In this document: positions 18,166 to 26,792 of the stretch, piece after piece
How positions within the stretch are numbered: position 1 is the stretch's first letter
How the letters are laid out: each line of letters opens with the position of its first letter
Assembly (NCBI RefSeq): GCF_014224355.1
Contig: NZ_VNWP01000009.1
Span: 62,001-126,000, forward strand
Direction of reading: 5' to 3'
Length of the DNA: 64,000 bases
DNA from: Synechococcus sp. BSA11S
GTDB taxonomy: Bacteria; Cyanobacteriota; Cyanobacteriia; PCC-6307; Cyanobiaceae
Notes under the pieces: generated by a model
What the model saw: only the letters and a program-made list of their open reading frames with translations
Database searches by the model: none
Told to the model about the DNA's origin: nothing
Program-made: the position numbers and the translations under genes

Positions 18166-19648
18166 GCCGCCCGCTCCAACCCCGCAACTTGCCGGGATTG
18201 AGCAGGCCGGCCGGGTCGTAGGCCCGCTTGGCCGCCACCTGGTCCGCGTCGATCACCCCCAGACCCCCGTCCTCCACCGTGAACACGTGGGGGTTGAACA
18301 GGAAGGCCCCCAGCTGCCGCGCCTGCTCCATCAGCTCCAGCAGTGCCTCGGTGCCGCGCCAGCGCACCAGGGGGAGAGCAGCCAGCCGCTGGCTGCCCTG
18401 CTGACGCACGGCCTCAAGGTGCCAGAGCAGATCATCCCCCCAGCGCTGCTTGAGGGCTTCGAGCGCCGGGGCCTCCGGCTGGGGGAGGAGCATCTGCAGA
18501 TAGGTCCAGCTGGGGTCGTGGGCCCGCATGTGCAGGGTGGTGTGGTTCCAGCAGAGTTCCCGCAGTGGCAGGCCGCGGCTCCCCTGCTCCGGCGCGCTCC
18601 AGACCAGCCGTCCCCCCATGGAATCCAGCAGCGTCTCCAGGGGTGGCAGAGCGTCGGGTGCCGCCAGCAGCAGCAGACGATGCCCCTCGGCCTGGGGACA
18701 GACGGCAGGCACCGGGTCTGAACCACCCTGCTGAGGCTGACCGTGTCCCCCTGGGCAGGGCAGACGTCGCGCCACGGCCTCCTCCAGCAGGCAGAGGCTG
18801 TTCAGGAGCAGAGCCGTGGTGGGCAGGGTACGGATCGCCGCCAGTGCCGCCGTCCAGCTGCTGAAGTCGACCACCAGCTGGTGCCAGGGCACCGCAGCGG
18901 CCGTGGCCACGGTCACGGCCGTGAGGATGCCGTTGCTGCCGTAGGAATGGTTGAGAGGAGCGCTGGCCCTGGCATCGAGCTGCAGCAGCCGGGGCTCCGG
19001 CTCCATCGTCACCACCTCAAGTCCGAGAAGATGGCCGGGGTCCCGCAGAAAGCCCCAGCGCACCGAGCCGATGCCGCCGGATCCGCCGGCGATGAAGCCC
19101 CCCAGGCTGGCGCTGCGACGGGTGCTGGGGGTGAGTCGCAGTTCCCGCCCATGGAGAGCCAGCTGCTGGTCCAGGTCGGCCAGGAGGCAACCCGCCTCGG
19201 CGGTCAGCACTCCGCTGACGGGATCCACCTGCCGCACCCGATCGAGGCCGCTCAGGTCGAGCACCATCCCCCCGGCGAGGGGGACGCACTGGCCGTAGTT
19301 GCCGGTGCCGCTTCCCCGCACCGTCAGCGGCACCCCATGGCGGGCGCAGGCTCCCGCCACCCGTCGCACCTGCTCAAGGCTGCTGGCCTTGACCACCAGC
19401 TGGGCCAGCTTGTCGCGCAGCAGAGGCGTCAGCACGGGGGAGTAGGTGAAGAAATCCCGAGAGAGTCGCTCCAGTTCAGGGCCCGGGAGAACCAGGCTCA
19501 GGCCTTCACCGGCTGTCGACTCGGCCAACTCGCTGAGCTCAGTCACCAGCGCCTTCAGCTGGGCATCCGTGGGGGCCGCGGGCAGATCCCCGGGCAGCTG
19601 GGTGGCGACGGCCTGAGCAGGGGTCCCCAGGGCTGGATCAAGCGGCAC
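18146..19648 (-). CDS. FAD-linked oxidase (PCMH/VAO family), substrate unknown
   Basis: About 500 aa with a vanillyl-alcohol-oxidase-type FAD domain: VVKASSLEQVRRVAGACARHGVPLTVRGSGTG begins the PCMH fold, followed by GGMVLDLSGLDRVRQVDPVSG and the flavin-loop SLGGFIAGGSGGIGSVRWG. It continues into a long substrate domain ending in GVIDADQVAAKRAYDPAGLLNPGKL, characteristic of glycolate-oxidase GlcD-like enzymes. GTG at 19648 is taken as start since upstream codons have no family character. It ends 20 bp inside the pentapeptide gene (18146-18165, tail to tail). It sits immediately downstream of a CodA-like amidohydrolase on the same strand, suggesting a shared but unidentified catabolic role. 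Not a clear GlcD orthologue. Confidence 0.8.
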   Translation of the reverse strand: MPLDPALGTPAQAVATQLPGDLPAAPTDAQLKALVTELSELAESTAGEGLSLVLPGPELERLSRDFFTYSPVLTPLLRDKLAQLVVKASSLEQVRRVAGACARHGVPLTVRGSGTGNYGQCVPLAGGMVLDLSGLDRVRQVDPVSGVLTAEAGCLLADLDQQLALHGRELRLTPSTRRSASLGGFIAGGSGGIGSVRWGFLRDPGHLLGLEVVTMEPEPRLLQLDARASAPLNHSYGSNGILTAVTVATAAAVPWHQLVVDFSSWTAALAAIRTLPTTALLLNSLCLLEEAVARRLPCPGGHGQPQQGGSDPVPAVCPQAEGHRLLLLAAPDALPPLETLLDSMGGRLVWSAPEQGSRGLPLRELCWNHTTLHMRAHDPSWTYLQMLLPQPEAPALEALKQRWGDDLLWHLEAVRQQGSQRLAALPLVRWRGTEALLELMEQARQLGAFLFNPHVFTVEDGGLGVIDADQVAAKRAYDPAGLLNPGKLRGWSGRPTRSRG

Positions 19649-19697
19649 AGCGGTGGTTGTGACGAACGGCAGGCAGGGGGTCGCCCTGTCTCCCTGT

Positions 19698-21017
19698 CTA
19701 CTCAGCCCCGCTGGCCGAAGCCGGGGCCAGCTTTTCCAGCAACGTTGCCAGTTCCGGCGGCGCCGGTGCGGGCAGCCAGTGCCCGGCGCGAAGGACCCGC
19801 CGCTGGGGAGAGCGGGCCAGCAGATCACTCCAGCTGCCGGCGGCGAGCACCACCAGATCCGCCGGCGAGCCGGGGCGCAGCACCCCGTCCCACTCCAGAC
19901 CCATCAAGCGGGAGGCGGCCGTGGTGAAGGGGGCCAGCCCCTGCCGTTGCCAGGGGGCCAGGTGCGCCGCCGGAAGGGAGAAGCGCAGCAGTTCCAGCGG
20001 GTCGAAATCCCCACCCGGATGCCAGGGATCCTGAACGTTGTCACCACCCACCGCCACCGTCACCCCGGCACGCTGCAGCTGCCGGATCGGCGCCATGGGC
20101 CGCCTGGCCGGGGTGTCTTCGCCTTGGTGCCCCAGCAGCCAGAGGTTGGTGGGGGGCAGGGCCACCACGGTCAGGGCGGCTTCCGCCATGGCCTCAGCCA
20201 GCTGGCTCAGGCGAGGGGGGCTGAGCTGCGACATCGAGCAGCTGTGGCTGCAGGTGATCGGCACACCGATGCGGTGCTGCCGCGCCAGCTTCGCCACCAG
20301 GGACACCCCTGCCCCACCGCCATCGCCGCTTTCATCGACGTGCAGATCGACCGGTACTCCCAGGCTGTCGGCCAGCTTCAGCAAGGCCAGGAGTCCCCTG
20401 CCATCGTCGCCGCTGGGGGCCAGGGGGGCGCCCAGCACGCCCCCCAGCAACACCGTTCCCCGCGGGGCGCGGCTGACCAGGCGCCGGGCCAGGGCCGCAC
20501 CAGCGACGGTCCCCCAGTGCCGCACCGGTACCAGGGCCACCAGTTGCAGCGCCAGCCGGGACATCCAGCGGCCCTGCAACTGCAGCAACCCCTCCCATCC
20601 AGGCTCGGCTCCGGGACCAAGGCTGTCGATGTGGCTGCGTATGGCCCGCAATCCGTGGCGCCAGGCCCGCTCCAGGGCTCTCTCGCCCCGCTCCATCACC
20701 TGCTCGACGCTGCGCTCCTGGTGCTCGTCCTGGTTGGCCGCCAGGGCCCCCTGCATCGTGCCGGAGAGGTTGGGGTGGCGCTCCCAGCTGAAGGCCTTGT
20801 CGAGGTGGGCATGGGGCTCCACCAGGGGGGTGAGTGCCAGCGGCAGCAGCTCCCCGGCAGCCTGGGGGTGGGCTTCGATCGCCGTGATCCGTCCGTTCTG
20901 ATGGCGCAGGCGCACGGCCAGCAGACCGCCGGCATCCGCCGGGGGGAGATGGTGGCAGCTGGGGTCGATCAGGCCACGGGGCAGCAGCAGCGGCGGCAGG
21001 GACCCGGCCGCGCTCAC
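19698..21017 (-). CDS. cytosine deaminase-like (CodA family) amidohydrolase
   Basis: Metal-dependent amidohydrolase of 439 aa. The ligand set of CodA-like enzymes is visible in order: EPHAHLDKAF (HxH plus Lys region), IRSHIDS, VDLHVDES (the general-base Glu is replaced by the DES context of this clade), ITCSHSCSM (His) and VGGDNVQDPWHPGG (the conserved Asp). The start chosen is GTG 21017, which overlaps the stop of the upstream DUF4359 gene. The product resembles cytosine deaminase, but many members act on other amides or cyclic ureides, so the substrate is unknown. It is followed after 49 bp by the FAD-linked oxidase, a likely co-expressed partner. Confidence 0.8.
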   Translation of the reverse strand: MSAAGSLPPLLLPRGLIDPSCHHLPPADAGGLLAVRLRHQNGRITAIEAHPQAAGELLPLALTPLVEPHAHLDKAFSWERHPNLSGTMQGALAANQDEHQERSVEQVMERGERALERAWRHGLRAIRSHIDSLGPGAEPGWEGLLQLQGRWMSRLALQLVALVPVRHWGTVAGAALARRLVSRAPRGTVLLGGVLGAPLAPSGDDGRGLLALLKLADSLGVPVDLHVDESGDGGGAGVSLVAKLARQHRIGVPITCSHSCSMSQLSPPRLSQLAEAMAEAALTVVALPPTNLWLLGHQGEDTPARRPMAPIRQLQRAGVTVAVGGDNVQDPWHPGGDFDPLELLRFSLPAAHLAPWQRQGLAPFTTAASRLMGLEWDGVLRPGSPADLVVLAAGSWSDLLARSPQRRVLRAGHWLPAPAPPELATLLEKLAPASASGAE

Positions 21018-21463
21018 CACGGCCCGCCATCAGCGGAGGCACTCTCGGAATCGTTGTCGCTGGAGGTGCTCAGGATCCTGAACCGGCCCGCGGCAGCCAG
21101 GGTGAGCACGCGGTAAAGGGGAAGCTCCAGGAACGGCAACACCGAAGGACCACCGATCTGGGTGCGGTAGAGGCTGAACAGTCCGAGGTTCCGCCGCTGG
21201 GTGTTGCGCAGGGCCAGGCGCCCCAGCACCTTGCTCTGGCTGCGGATCAGGTCCGGGCAATTCTGGATCGCCAGCTTCAGGGGCATCGGCAGGCGATTGG
21301 TGCAGACCTCCTCCACAGCCAGCTCCGCCAGCTGGTCACCGGCGAAACTCTCGAACTCCTCGGGTCCAGGGTTGGTGAAGGCCAGGGCCATCCCGGTGAC
21401 CCCTGTGCCCACGGCCAGAGCGGTGCACCAGCGGGCGAGGCGAAGCGAGGGGGCAGGCCGCAA
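21014..21463 (-). CDS. DUF4359 family protein
   Basis: 149-aa protein with an N-terminal signal/anchor (LARWCTALAVGTGVTGMALA) followed immediately by FTNPGPEEFESFAGDQLAEL, the segment typical of cyanobacterial DUF4359 proteins, then EEVCTNRLPM and a second cysteine at IQNCPDLI. The start appears to be TTG at 21463; no ATG lies in frame near it. It is exported or membrane-anchored and of unknown function. The last bases overlap the CodA-like amidohydrolase gene, so both probably share an mRNA. The C-terminal tail (SSDNDSESASADGG) is low-complexity and acidic. Confidence 0.75.
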   Translation of the reverse strand: MRPAPSLRLARWCTALAVGTGVTGMALAFTNPGPEEFESFAGDQLAELAVEEVCTNRLPMPLKLAIQNCPDLIRSQSKVLGRLALRNTQRRNLGLFSLYRTQIGGPSVLPFLELPLYRVLTLAAAGRFRILSTSSDNDSESASADGGPW

Positions 21464-21504
21464 GGAGAGAGTGCAGGGCTGGTTGATACATTGGCAAAGA
21501 CCAC

Positions 21505-21578
21505 GGCGGGCGTAGCCAAGTGGTTAAGGCAGCGGCTTGTGGCGCCGCCATTCGGGGGTTCGAGTCCCCTCGCTCGCC
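21505..21578 (+). tRNA. tRNA-His (anticodon GTG)
   Basis: Acceptor GCGGGCG (from 21506) pairs with CGCTCGC with one G-U pair; position -1 G (21505) and discriminator C (21578) give the encoded extra pair typical of tRNA-His. The anticodon stem GCGGC/GCCGC holds loop TTGTGGC with anticodon GTG. The T-arm contains TTCGAGT. On the opposite strand the dgcN-like gene ends inside this tRNA (stop at 21524-21526). Confidence 0.96.
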
Positions 21579-22639
21579 CTCAATGAGGCCAGCAGCCAAT
21601 CGGCTGCTGGTTCATTCCTCACCGGATCCGCACAGGGCAATCCCAGCGCGTCACCGATCTCGGCACAGGCCTGCTCAGCCCTGGCTTCAGACAATCCGGC
21701 GGTGTTCAGGGCCACGGCGCTCACCCTGGGTGGAGACCCTCCACCGGGCCGGCCAAGGGCCGCCACACCCTCCAGCACCTTGATCAACTCTTCCAGGGGA
21801 GGCAGCAGCACCCGTGGGTGCTTGTTGACGTGACTCTGGCCGGCCCGGTGGACCAGCAGCAGGGCGGTGGGCTGGCTGCCTCGGATCAGGGGCAGGGTGG
21901 CGGTGGATCCTGGGTGGCAGAGGGAACCCTGGCCTTCCACGAGGAACAGGCTGTCCCCCGTACAGGCTGGCTCTGCCGCCGCCTCCAGCAGCGCCCGCTC
22001 CACCGCACCCGCGGCATAGTCGACACGGACGGCATCGAGGGGGACACCCCTGCCGCTGATCAGGATGCCGGCCTGGCCGGTGCCCACGAAACGGCCATCC
22101 AGGCCAGCCCGCCTGGCGGCTGCAGTGAGCTCCAGACAGGCGCTCATCTTGCCCACGGCCATGTCGGTACCCACAGCCAGCACCCGCTGGCCGGGAAGAT
22201 CGGAGGCCAGGGCCGCGGCCACCTCCAGGCCAGGGGGCTCATGGCGCAGATCCCAGATCCACTGGCCGGGCCCCCGCAGGGCGGCCAGGTCCGGGTCAGA
22301 GCCCAGGGGGGTGTGCAGACCACTGGCCAGGTGCAGCCCCGCCCGCAGGGCCGCCTCCAGATCGGCCTTCAGCTCCGGCGGCAACTGCCCCCCGGATGGG
22401 GCCAGCCCCACCACCGCCACCGCCGGCCGGTAGGCCAGGGCCGCCCTGAGGTCGGCGACGATCGGCACCGCCCTGGCGATGCCGGTGATGGCCTCCAGGT
22501 CAGCACCGGCATGGGCCGGATCCACCACGGCCACCACCGGGCCCTGCCGGTAGCGCAGCATCGCCAGGCCCGTCTTGCCCGCGAGGTTGTCGAGGCCGCC
22601 ATGGAGCAGCAGCACCACGGGTGCATCGGCGGTCAGCAC
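21524..22639 (-). CDS. dgcN: DUF1611 protein, DgcN-like (D-glutamate N-acetyltransferase candidate)
   Basis: 371-aa protein of the DUF1611/DgcN family, with a P-loop-like segment VLAVGTDMAVGKMSACLEL, FVGTGQAGILISGRG, FLVEGQGSLCHPG and SHVNKHPRVLL. DgcN characterised in marine bacteria acetylates D-glutamate and works with DgcA, an enolase-superfamily racemase; here the partner gene lies directly upstream and overlaps by 7 bp (dgcA stop 22633, this GTG start 22639). The C-terminal codons run antisense into tRNA-His, ending 55 bp inside it, and the end of the protein (residues about 355-371) lacks family character. The function is inferred from the pair; Walker-type residues are intact. Confidence 0.8.
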   Translation of the reverse strand: MLTADAPVVLLLHGGLDNLAGKTGLAMLRYRQGPVVAVVDPAHAGADLEAITGIARAVPIVADLRAALAYRPAVAVVGLAPSGGQLPPELKADLEAALRAGLHLASGLHTPLGSDPDLAALRGPGQWIWDLRHEPPGLEVAAALASDLPGQRVLAVGTDMAVGKMSACLELTAAARRAGLDGRFVGTGQAGILISGRGVPLDAVRVDYAAGAVERALLEAAAEPACTGDSLFLVEGQGSLCHPGSTATLPLIRGSQPTALLLVHRAGQSHVNKHPRVLLPPLEELIKVLEGVAALGRPGGGSPPRVSAVALNTAGLSEARAEQACAEIGDALGLPCADPVRNEPAADWLLASLRASEGTRTPEWRRHKPLP

Positions 22640-23757
22640 GGGACGCAGGCCGTGGCAGGGTCGGGCCGCTCGATCACCCCCAGGCCGGATCGCGTGGAGG
22701 GCTGCACCCGGTCACCGTGGAGCGCGGGGCCCTCGAAGGGGTCGTCGATCAAGTTGAGATGGCTGTCGAGGTCGGGCCAGCGCACCAGCGGCAGCAACTG
22801 GGAGGCGGCGCCATTGAGCAGGGCGCTGTCGGAGTAGCAGCCAAGCATCAGATCGAGTCCCAGACGCCGGGCGGTCCGGGCCATCAGCAGGGCCTCACTG
22901 AGGCCACCACTCTTGAGCAGCTTGATGTTCACGGCGTCCACATGGGGTGCCAGCCGCAGCAGGTCGGCCAGGTTCCAGCAGCTCTCATCGGCCACCAGGG
23001 GAATCGGACAGCTGAGGTCGAGGGCCTCAAAGCTGGCCGCATCGGCCTCGGGGTCGAGCTGGGCAGGGAGTGGCTGCTCCACCAGCACCACCCCCTGGTC
23101 CGCCAGCCAGGGGATCAGCTCCTGCGCCGTGGCCAGGTCCCAGCCGCCATTGGCATCCACCTGCAGCTCACTGGCCTGGCTGGCGGCCTGCTCCCGCAGT
23201 CGCCTCCCCACAGCCAGCACCAGGGCACGGTCATGGCCTGGGCCGTCCGGGCTGCCCAGCTTCAGCTTCACCCGACTGGGCCAACAGCCGAGCCGCTCGC
23301 GCCAGCCCTCCAGCCTGGCGAGCACCTGCTCCACCGTGCCCAGACCAAGGGTGACGCTGGTGGGGACGCAGGCCGAACGATCCAGACCCCAGAGACGCCA
23401 GAGCGGCTGGCCCAGCTTCTGCCCCCACCAGTCGTGAAGGGCCAGATCGATGGCGCAGCGGGCAGGGGGCGAGAGCGGTGCCAGCCAGGCCTCGAGGGCC
23501 TGAAACGCCGGCAGCTCGGAGGCGAGGGCCAGACCCTCGGCTGAGCCGAAGCGCGGAAGGACGGCCTCCAGTTCCTTCGCCACCGCCTCAGCGGCATAGG
23601 CCCGGTGACCGGTCTCGAAGCCGCCGGTTTCACCCCGCCCCACCAGGCCCTCATGCTCCAGTTCGAGCACCAACCGCCGCACCGAGCCAGTGCTGCCCCG
23701 GCTGATCGCCAGGGGCACCGCCTTGTTGAGCACAATCCAGCGAAGGTTTGTTTGCAT
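22633..23757 (-). CDS. dgcA: dipeptide epimerase / N-acyl-glutamate racemase DgcA-like (enolase superfamily)
   Basis: Muconate-lactonizing subgroup enzyme of 374 aa, annotated in most genomes as L-Ala-D/L-Glu epimerase. Catalytic features are present: the KxK motif in SRVKLKLGS, metal ligands in [15 protein letters not shown] and ADESCWN, and the second lysine in [12 protein letters not shown] at 23757 is preferred because it begins [16 protein letters not shown] and lies in the left arm of a 40-bp palindrome that also holds the miaB start. It forms an operon with the dgcN-like gene; a dgcN/dgcA pair can turn D-glutamate into N-acetyl-L-glutamate, whereas a lone epimerase would recycle murein peptides. 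Which applies here needs biochemistry. Confidence 0.85.
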   Translation of the reverse strand: MQTNLRWIVLNKAVPLAISRGSTGSVRRLVLELEHEGLVGRGETGGFETGHRAYAAEAVAKELEAVLPRFGSAEGLALASELPAFQALEAWLAPLSPPARCAIDLALHDWWGQKLGQPLWRLWGLDRSACVPTSVTLGLGTVEQVLARLEGWRERLGCWPSRVKLKLGSPDGPGHDRALVLAVGRRLREQAASQASELQVDANGGWDLATAQELIPWLADQGVVLVEQPLPAQLDPEADAASFEALDLSCPIPLVADESCWNLADLLRLAPHVDAVNIKLLKSGGLSEALLMARTARRLGLDLMLGCYSDSALLNGAASQLLPLVRWPDLDSHLNLIDDPFEGPALHGDRVQPSTRSGLGVIERPDPATACVPC

Positions 23758-23794
23758 CCCCCAAGTTTCGGCCATGGTCGAAACTTGGGGGATG
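23755..23794. repeat. 40-bp palindrome holding both start codons of dgcA and miaB
   Basis: CATCCCCCAAGTTTCG (23755-23770) is matched by its exact reverse complement at 23779-23794; the 8-base centre GCCATGGT is itself nearly self-complementary, so the whole 40 bp is a palindrome with one mismatched pair. The left arm begins with CAT, the complement of the dgcA ATG, and the right arm ends with the miaB ATG. Thus both genes start at the outer ends of the same symmetric element and each mRNA could place its start codon at a hairpin base. A shared operator, a mobile palindromic repeat or a start-codon-blocking structure are all possible. Confidence 0.85.
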
Positions 23795-25216
23795 AATGCG
23801 ACCACCACCAAGGCGAGTGCCCCAGCGGCTGCCCCACAACGGCAGCAGCAGCGCGGCAGCTACTGGATCACCACCTTCGGCTGCCAGATGAACAAGGCCG
23901 ATTCCGAGCGGATGGCCGGCATCCTCGAAGGCATGGGCTTTCAGCCCGCAAGCGATGAACACACTGCCGACCTGGTGCTCTACAACACCTGCACCATCCG
24001 CGACAACGCTGAGCAGAAGGTCTACAGCTACCTGGGCCGCCAGGCCCGGCGCAAACGGACCAACCCCCACCTGACCCTGGTGGTGGCGGGCTGCGTGGCC
24101 CAGCAGGAGGGGGAGTCGCTGCTGCGGCGGGTGCCCGAACTCGACCTGGTGATGGGTCCCCAGCACGCCAACCGGCTGGATGTGCTCCTGACTCAGGTGG
24201 AGAACGGCCAGCAGGTGGTGGCCACCGGCGAGCACCACATCCTCGAGGACATCACCACCGCCCGCCGCGATTCCCAGGTGTGCGCCTGGGTCAACGTGAT
24301 CTACGGCTGCAATGAGCGCTGCACCTACTGCGTGGTGCCTTCGGTGCGCGGCGCCGAACAGAGCCGCCTGCCCCAGGCGATCCGCCTGGAGATGGAGGGG
24401 CTGGCCGCCCGTGGCTTCAAGGAGATCACCCTGCTGGGGCAGAACATCGATGCCTACGGCCGTGACCTGCCCGGCATCACCCCCGAGGGCCGCCGCCAGC
24501 ACACCCTCACCGACCTGCTCCACCAGGTCCATGACGTGGAGGGGATCGAGCGGATCCGCTTCGCCACCAGCCATCCCCGCTACTTCACCGAGCGTCTGAT
24601 CGACGCCTGCGCCGAGTTGGCGAAGGTGTGCGAGCACTTTCACATCCCCTTCCAGAGCGGCGATGACGCCGTGCTCAAGGCCATGGCGCGTGGCTACACG
24701 GTGGAGCGCTACCGCCGCATCCTCGAGCGGATCCGCCACCGCATGCCGGACGCGGCGATCAGCGCCGATGTGATCGTGGCTTTTCCGGGCGAAACCGACG
24801 TCCAGTTCCGCCGCACCCTGACGTTGATCGAGGAGATCGGCTTCGACCAGGTGAACACCGCCGCCTACTCGCCGCGGCCGGGCACCCCCGCCGCCGACTG
24901 GCCCGATCAGCTCAGCGAGGCGGTCAAGGTGGAGCGCCTGCAGGAGCTCAATGCCCTGGTGGAGCGCACGGCCCGCGAGCGCAGCGCCCGCTATCTGGGG
25001 CGCACCGAGCAGGTGCTGGTGGAGGGCAGCAACCCCCGGGACCCCAGCCAGCGGATGGGCCGCACCCGCACCAACCGGCTCACCTTCTTCCCGGCCAGCG
25101 GGCCTGCCCAGCATCCAGGGGGGGTTGGGGGTCGCCCCAGCCAACCGGGTGATCTGGTGAACGTGAGCATCGAACAGGTGCGCGCCTTCTCCCTCACCGG
25201 CGTGCCGATCAGCTGA
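23792..25216 (+). CDS. miaB: tRNA-2-methylthio-N6-dimethylallyladenosine synthase
   Basis: Radical-SAM methylthiotransferase that converts i6A37 to ms2i6A37 in tRNAs. It has the UPF0004 domain ([28 protein letters not shown] and [10 protein letters not shown], with three cluster-binding Cys), the radical-SAM motif [16 protein letters not shown] (CxxxCxxC), a [15 protein letters not shown] segment and a C-terminal TRAM domain ([10 protein letters not shown] to [15 protein letters not shown]). The ATG at 23792 gives 474 aa and is in frame with the conserved start [10 protein letters not shown]; longer frames enter dgcA. The start codon is the last triplet of a long palindrome, an unusual arrangement that leaves no spaced Shine-Dalgarno sequence outside it. 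Confidence 0.96.
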   Translation: MNATTTKASAPAAAPQRQQQRGSYWITTFGCQMNKADSERMAGILEGMGFQPASDEHTADLVLYNTCTIRDNAEQKVYSYLGRQARRKRTNPHLTLVVAGCVAQQEGESLLRRVPELDLVMGPQHANRLDVLLTQVENGQQVVATGEHHILEDITTARRDSQVCAWVNVIYGCNERCTYCVVPSVRGAEQSRLPQAIRLEMEGLAARGFKEITLLGQNIDAYGRDLPGITPEGRRQHTLTDLLHQVHDVEGIERIRFATSHPRYFTERLIDACAELAKVCEHFHIPFQSGDDAVLKAMARGYTVERYRRILERIRHRMPDAAISADVIVAFPGETDVQFRRTLTLIEEIGFDQVNTAAYSPRPGTPAADWPDQLSEAVKVERLQELNALVERTARERSARYLGRTEQVLVEGSNPRDPSQRMGRTRTNRLTFFPASGPAQHPGGVGGRPSQPGDLVNVSIEQVRAFSLTGVPIS

Positions 25217-25266
25217 GATGAGCTGTCGCTGATACGTTTGGCGCCGACTCGGTCTCTGCCGCACCC

Positions 25267-26385
25267 ATGCCCAGCTCCCCCCGCTGCGTTGGCCTGGTGT
25301 TCGGGGGAGCTTCCGATGAGCATCCGGTCTCGATCCGCTCAGCGATCACCGTTCTTGGTGGCCTGAGGCAGGGGGCCAACCTGAAGCGCTATAAGGTGCG
25401 CCCGTTTTACATCGACCGCCGCGGCCGCTGGTGGGGCCCCGAGTTGGCCGAGGACGTCCTGGCCAGCGGCGAGCCAGCCCAGGACGCGCAACTGGCGGCG
25501 GCTGGCCACCAGCCCCTGGAGAACACCGGCTTCCGCGGGCTTCCCCCCGAGGCCGCGGGCGTGGCGGTCTGGTTTCCGGTGCTGCACGGGCCCAACGGCG
25601 AGGACGGCACCATCCAGGGGCTGTTCACCCTGATGCAGGAGCCCTTTGTGGGCTCCGGCGTACTCGGTTCAGCCCTGGGCATGGACAAACAGGCGATGAA
25701 GGCGGCCTTCGCCGCCGCAGGTCTGCCCCAGGTCCCCTACGCAGCGGTGCAGGCGCAGGAACTCGAGCAAGACACCGAGGGACTGCTGCAGCGGTTGGAG
25801 CAGGATCTGGGCTATCCCTGCTTCGTCAAGCCGGCCAACATGGGCTCCTCCGTGGGAATCAGCAAGGCCAGTGACCGCGCCTCCCTGCGGCAGGGGCTTG
25901 AGCTGGCCGCCTCCCTGGACCCGAGGCTGGTGGTGGAGCAAGGGGTGACGGCCCGGGAACTGGAGTGCGCCGTGCTGGGTCAGTCGGCCGGGGGCTGTGG
26001 CGGACTGAAGGCCTCGGTGGTGGGGGAGATTCGCTTCTCCGCCGACTGGTACGACTACGAGACGAAATACACCGCTGGCCTCAGCTCCACCGTGATTCCC
26101 GCCGACCTGCCGCCGAGTGTCAGCGAGGACCTCCGTGCGATGGCCCTGCGGGCCTGTGCCGCCGTGGCGGCACAGGGGCTGGCCCGGGTGGATTTCTTCT
26201 ACGACGAAGCGGCGCAGCAGTTGTGGTTGAACGAGATCAACACCCTGCCCGGCTTCACCAACCAGAGCATGTACCCGATGCTGTGGGAGGCCAGCGGAGT
26301 GCCATTGGAGGATCTCGTGCATCAGCTGGTGGAGAGCGCGGGAGAATGGGACGGTGGATCATCTGAGGAGGACCTGGCGGAATGA
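25267..26385 (+). CDS. ddl: D-alanine--D-alanine ligase
   Basis: ATP-grasp ligase making the D-Ala-D-Ala dipeptide for the peptidoglycan stem. The 372-aa product shows [16 protein letters not shown] at the N-terminus, [29 protein letters not shown] (ATP-grasp substrate loop), [18 protein letters not shown] and the metal site [23 protein letters not shown]. The length and the Tyr-type omega loop (YDYETKY) fit a D-Ala-D-Ala rather than a D-Ala-D-Lac ligase. It is followed by two genes each overlapping by 4 bp (ATGA), leading to ftsQ and close to ftsZ, so it is the first gene of a wall/division operon. Confidence 0.96.
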   Translation: MPSSPRCVGLVFGGASDEHPVSIRSAITVLGGLRQGANLKRYKVRPFYIDRRGRWWGPELAEDVLASGEPAQDAQLAAAGHQPLENTGFRGLPPEAAGVAVWFPVLHGPNGEDGTIQGLFTLMQEPFVGSGVLGSALGMDKQAMKAAFAAAGLPQVPYAAVQAQELEQDTEGLLQRLEQDLGYPCFVKPANMGSSVGISKASDRASLRQGLELAASLDPRLVVEQGVTARELECAVLGQSAGGCGGLKASVVGEIRFSADWYDYETKYTAGLSSTVIPADLPPSVSEDLRAMALRACAAVAAQGLARVDFFYDEAAQQLWLNEINTLPGFTNQSMYPMLWEASGVPLEDLVHQLVESAGEWDGGSSEEDLAE

Positions 26386-26792
26386 GTCACGGCTTGCTCT
26401 GGCTGCCCCTGCTGGTGGTCTTCGTGCTGCTCACGGCCCTCGGCTGGCTTGAGCGGCGCCGTCAACGGCTCTTCCGCGACTGGGCGGCGGGATCGGAACT
26501 CTCGAAACTCGATGGCTGCGGTGCGGCACGGCTCGCCGACGGTGTCCTGACCTGGAGCACCTTCGAGGCCGGCACCCTCAAACCCCAGGGATCGTTCGTG
26601 ATCAGCAAGCTCGAACTGCTGGAGCTGATGTCTCTGGGTTCCGGAGACGCTCCCCTCACCGAGGAAAGCCAGGGCAGCTGCCGGGTTCGGCTGGTGGGCG
26701 GTGGTCAGCAGAACGATGTGCCGTTCTCCGATGCCGAACGGGCCCGGCGCTGGATGGATGAGCTGATGGCCCGATCCCGTTGTGAGCTATGA
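26382..26792 (+). CDS. membrane-anchored protein between ddl and ftsQ, hypothetical
   Basis: 136 aa with one N-terminal membrane helix ([17 protein letters not shown]) followed by ERRRQRLF, so the remainder should be cytoplasmic. The soluble part holds [26 protein letters not shown] and a C-terminal region with [14 protein letters not shown]. It has ATGA overlaps with both the ddl stop and the ftsQ start, a strong sign of coupled translation and possibly a role in septal wall synthesis. I do not recognise a domain; similar small proteins occur at this position in related picocyanobacteria as far as I know. Confidence 0.75.
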   Translation: MSHGLLWLPLLVVFVLLTALGWLERRRQRLFRDWAAGSELSKLDGCGAARLADGVLTWSTFEAGTLKPQGSFVISKLELLELMSLGSGDAPLTEESQGSCRVRLVGGGQQNDVPFSDAERARRWMDELMARSRCEL

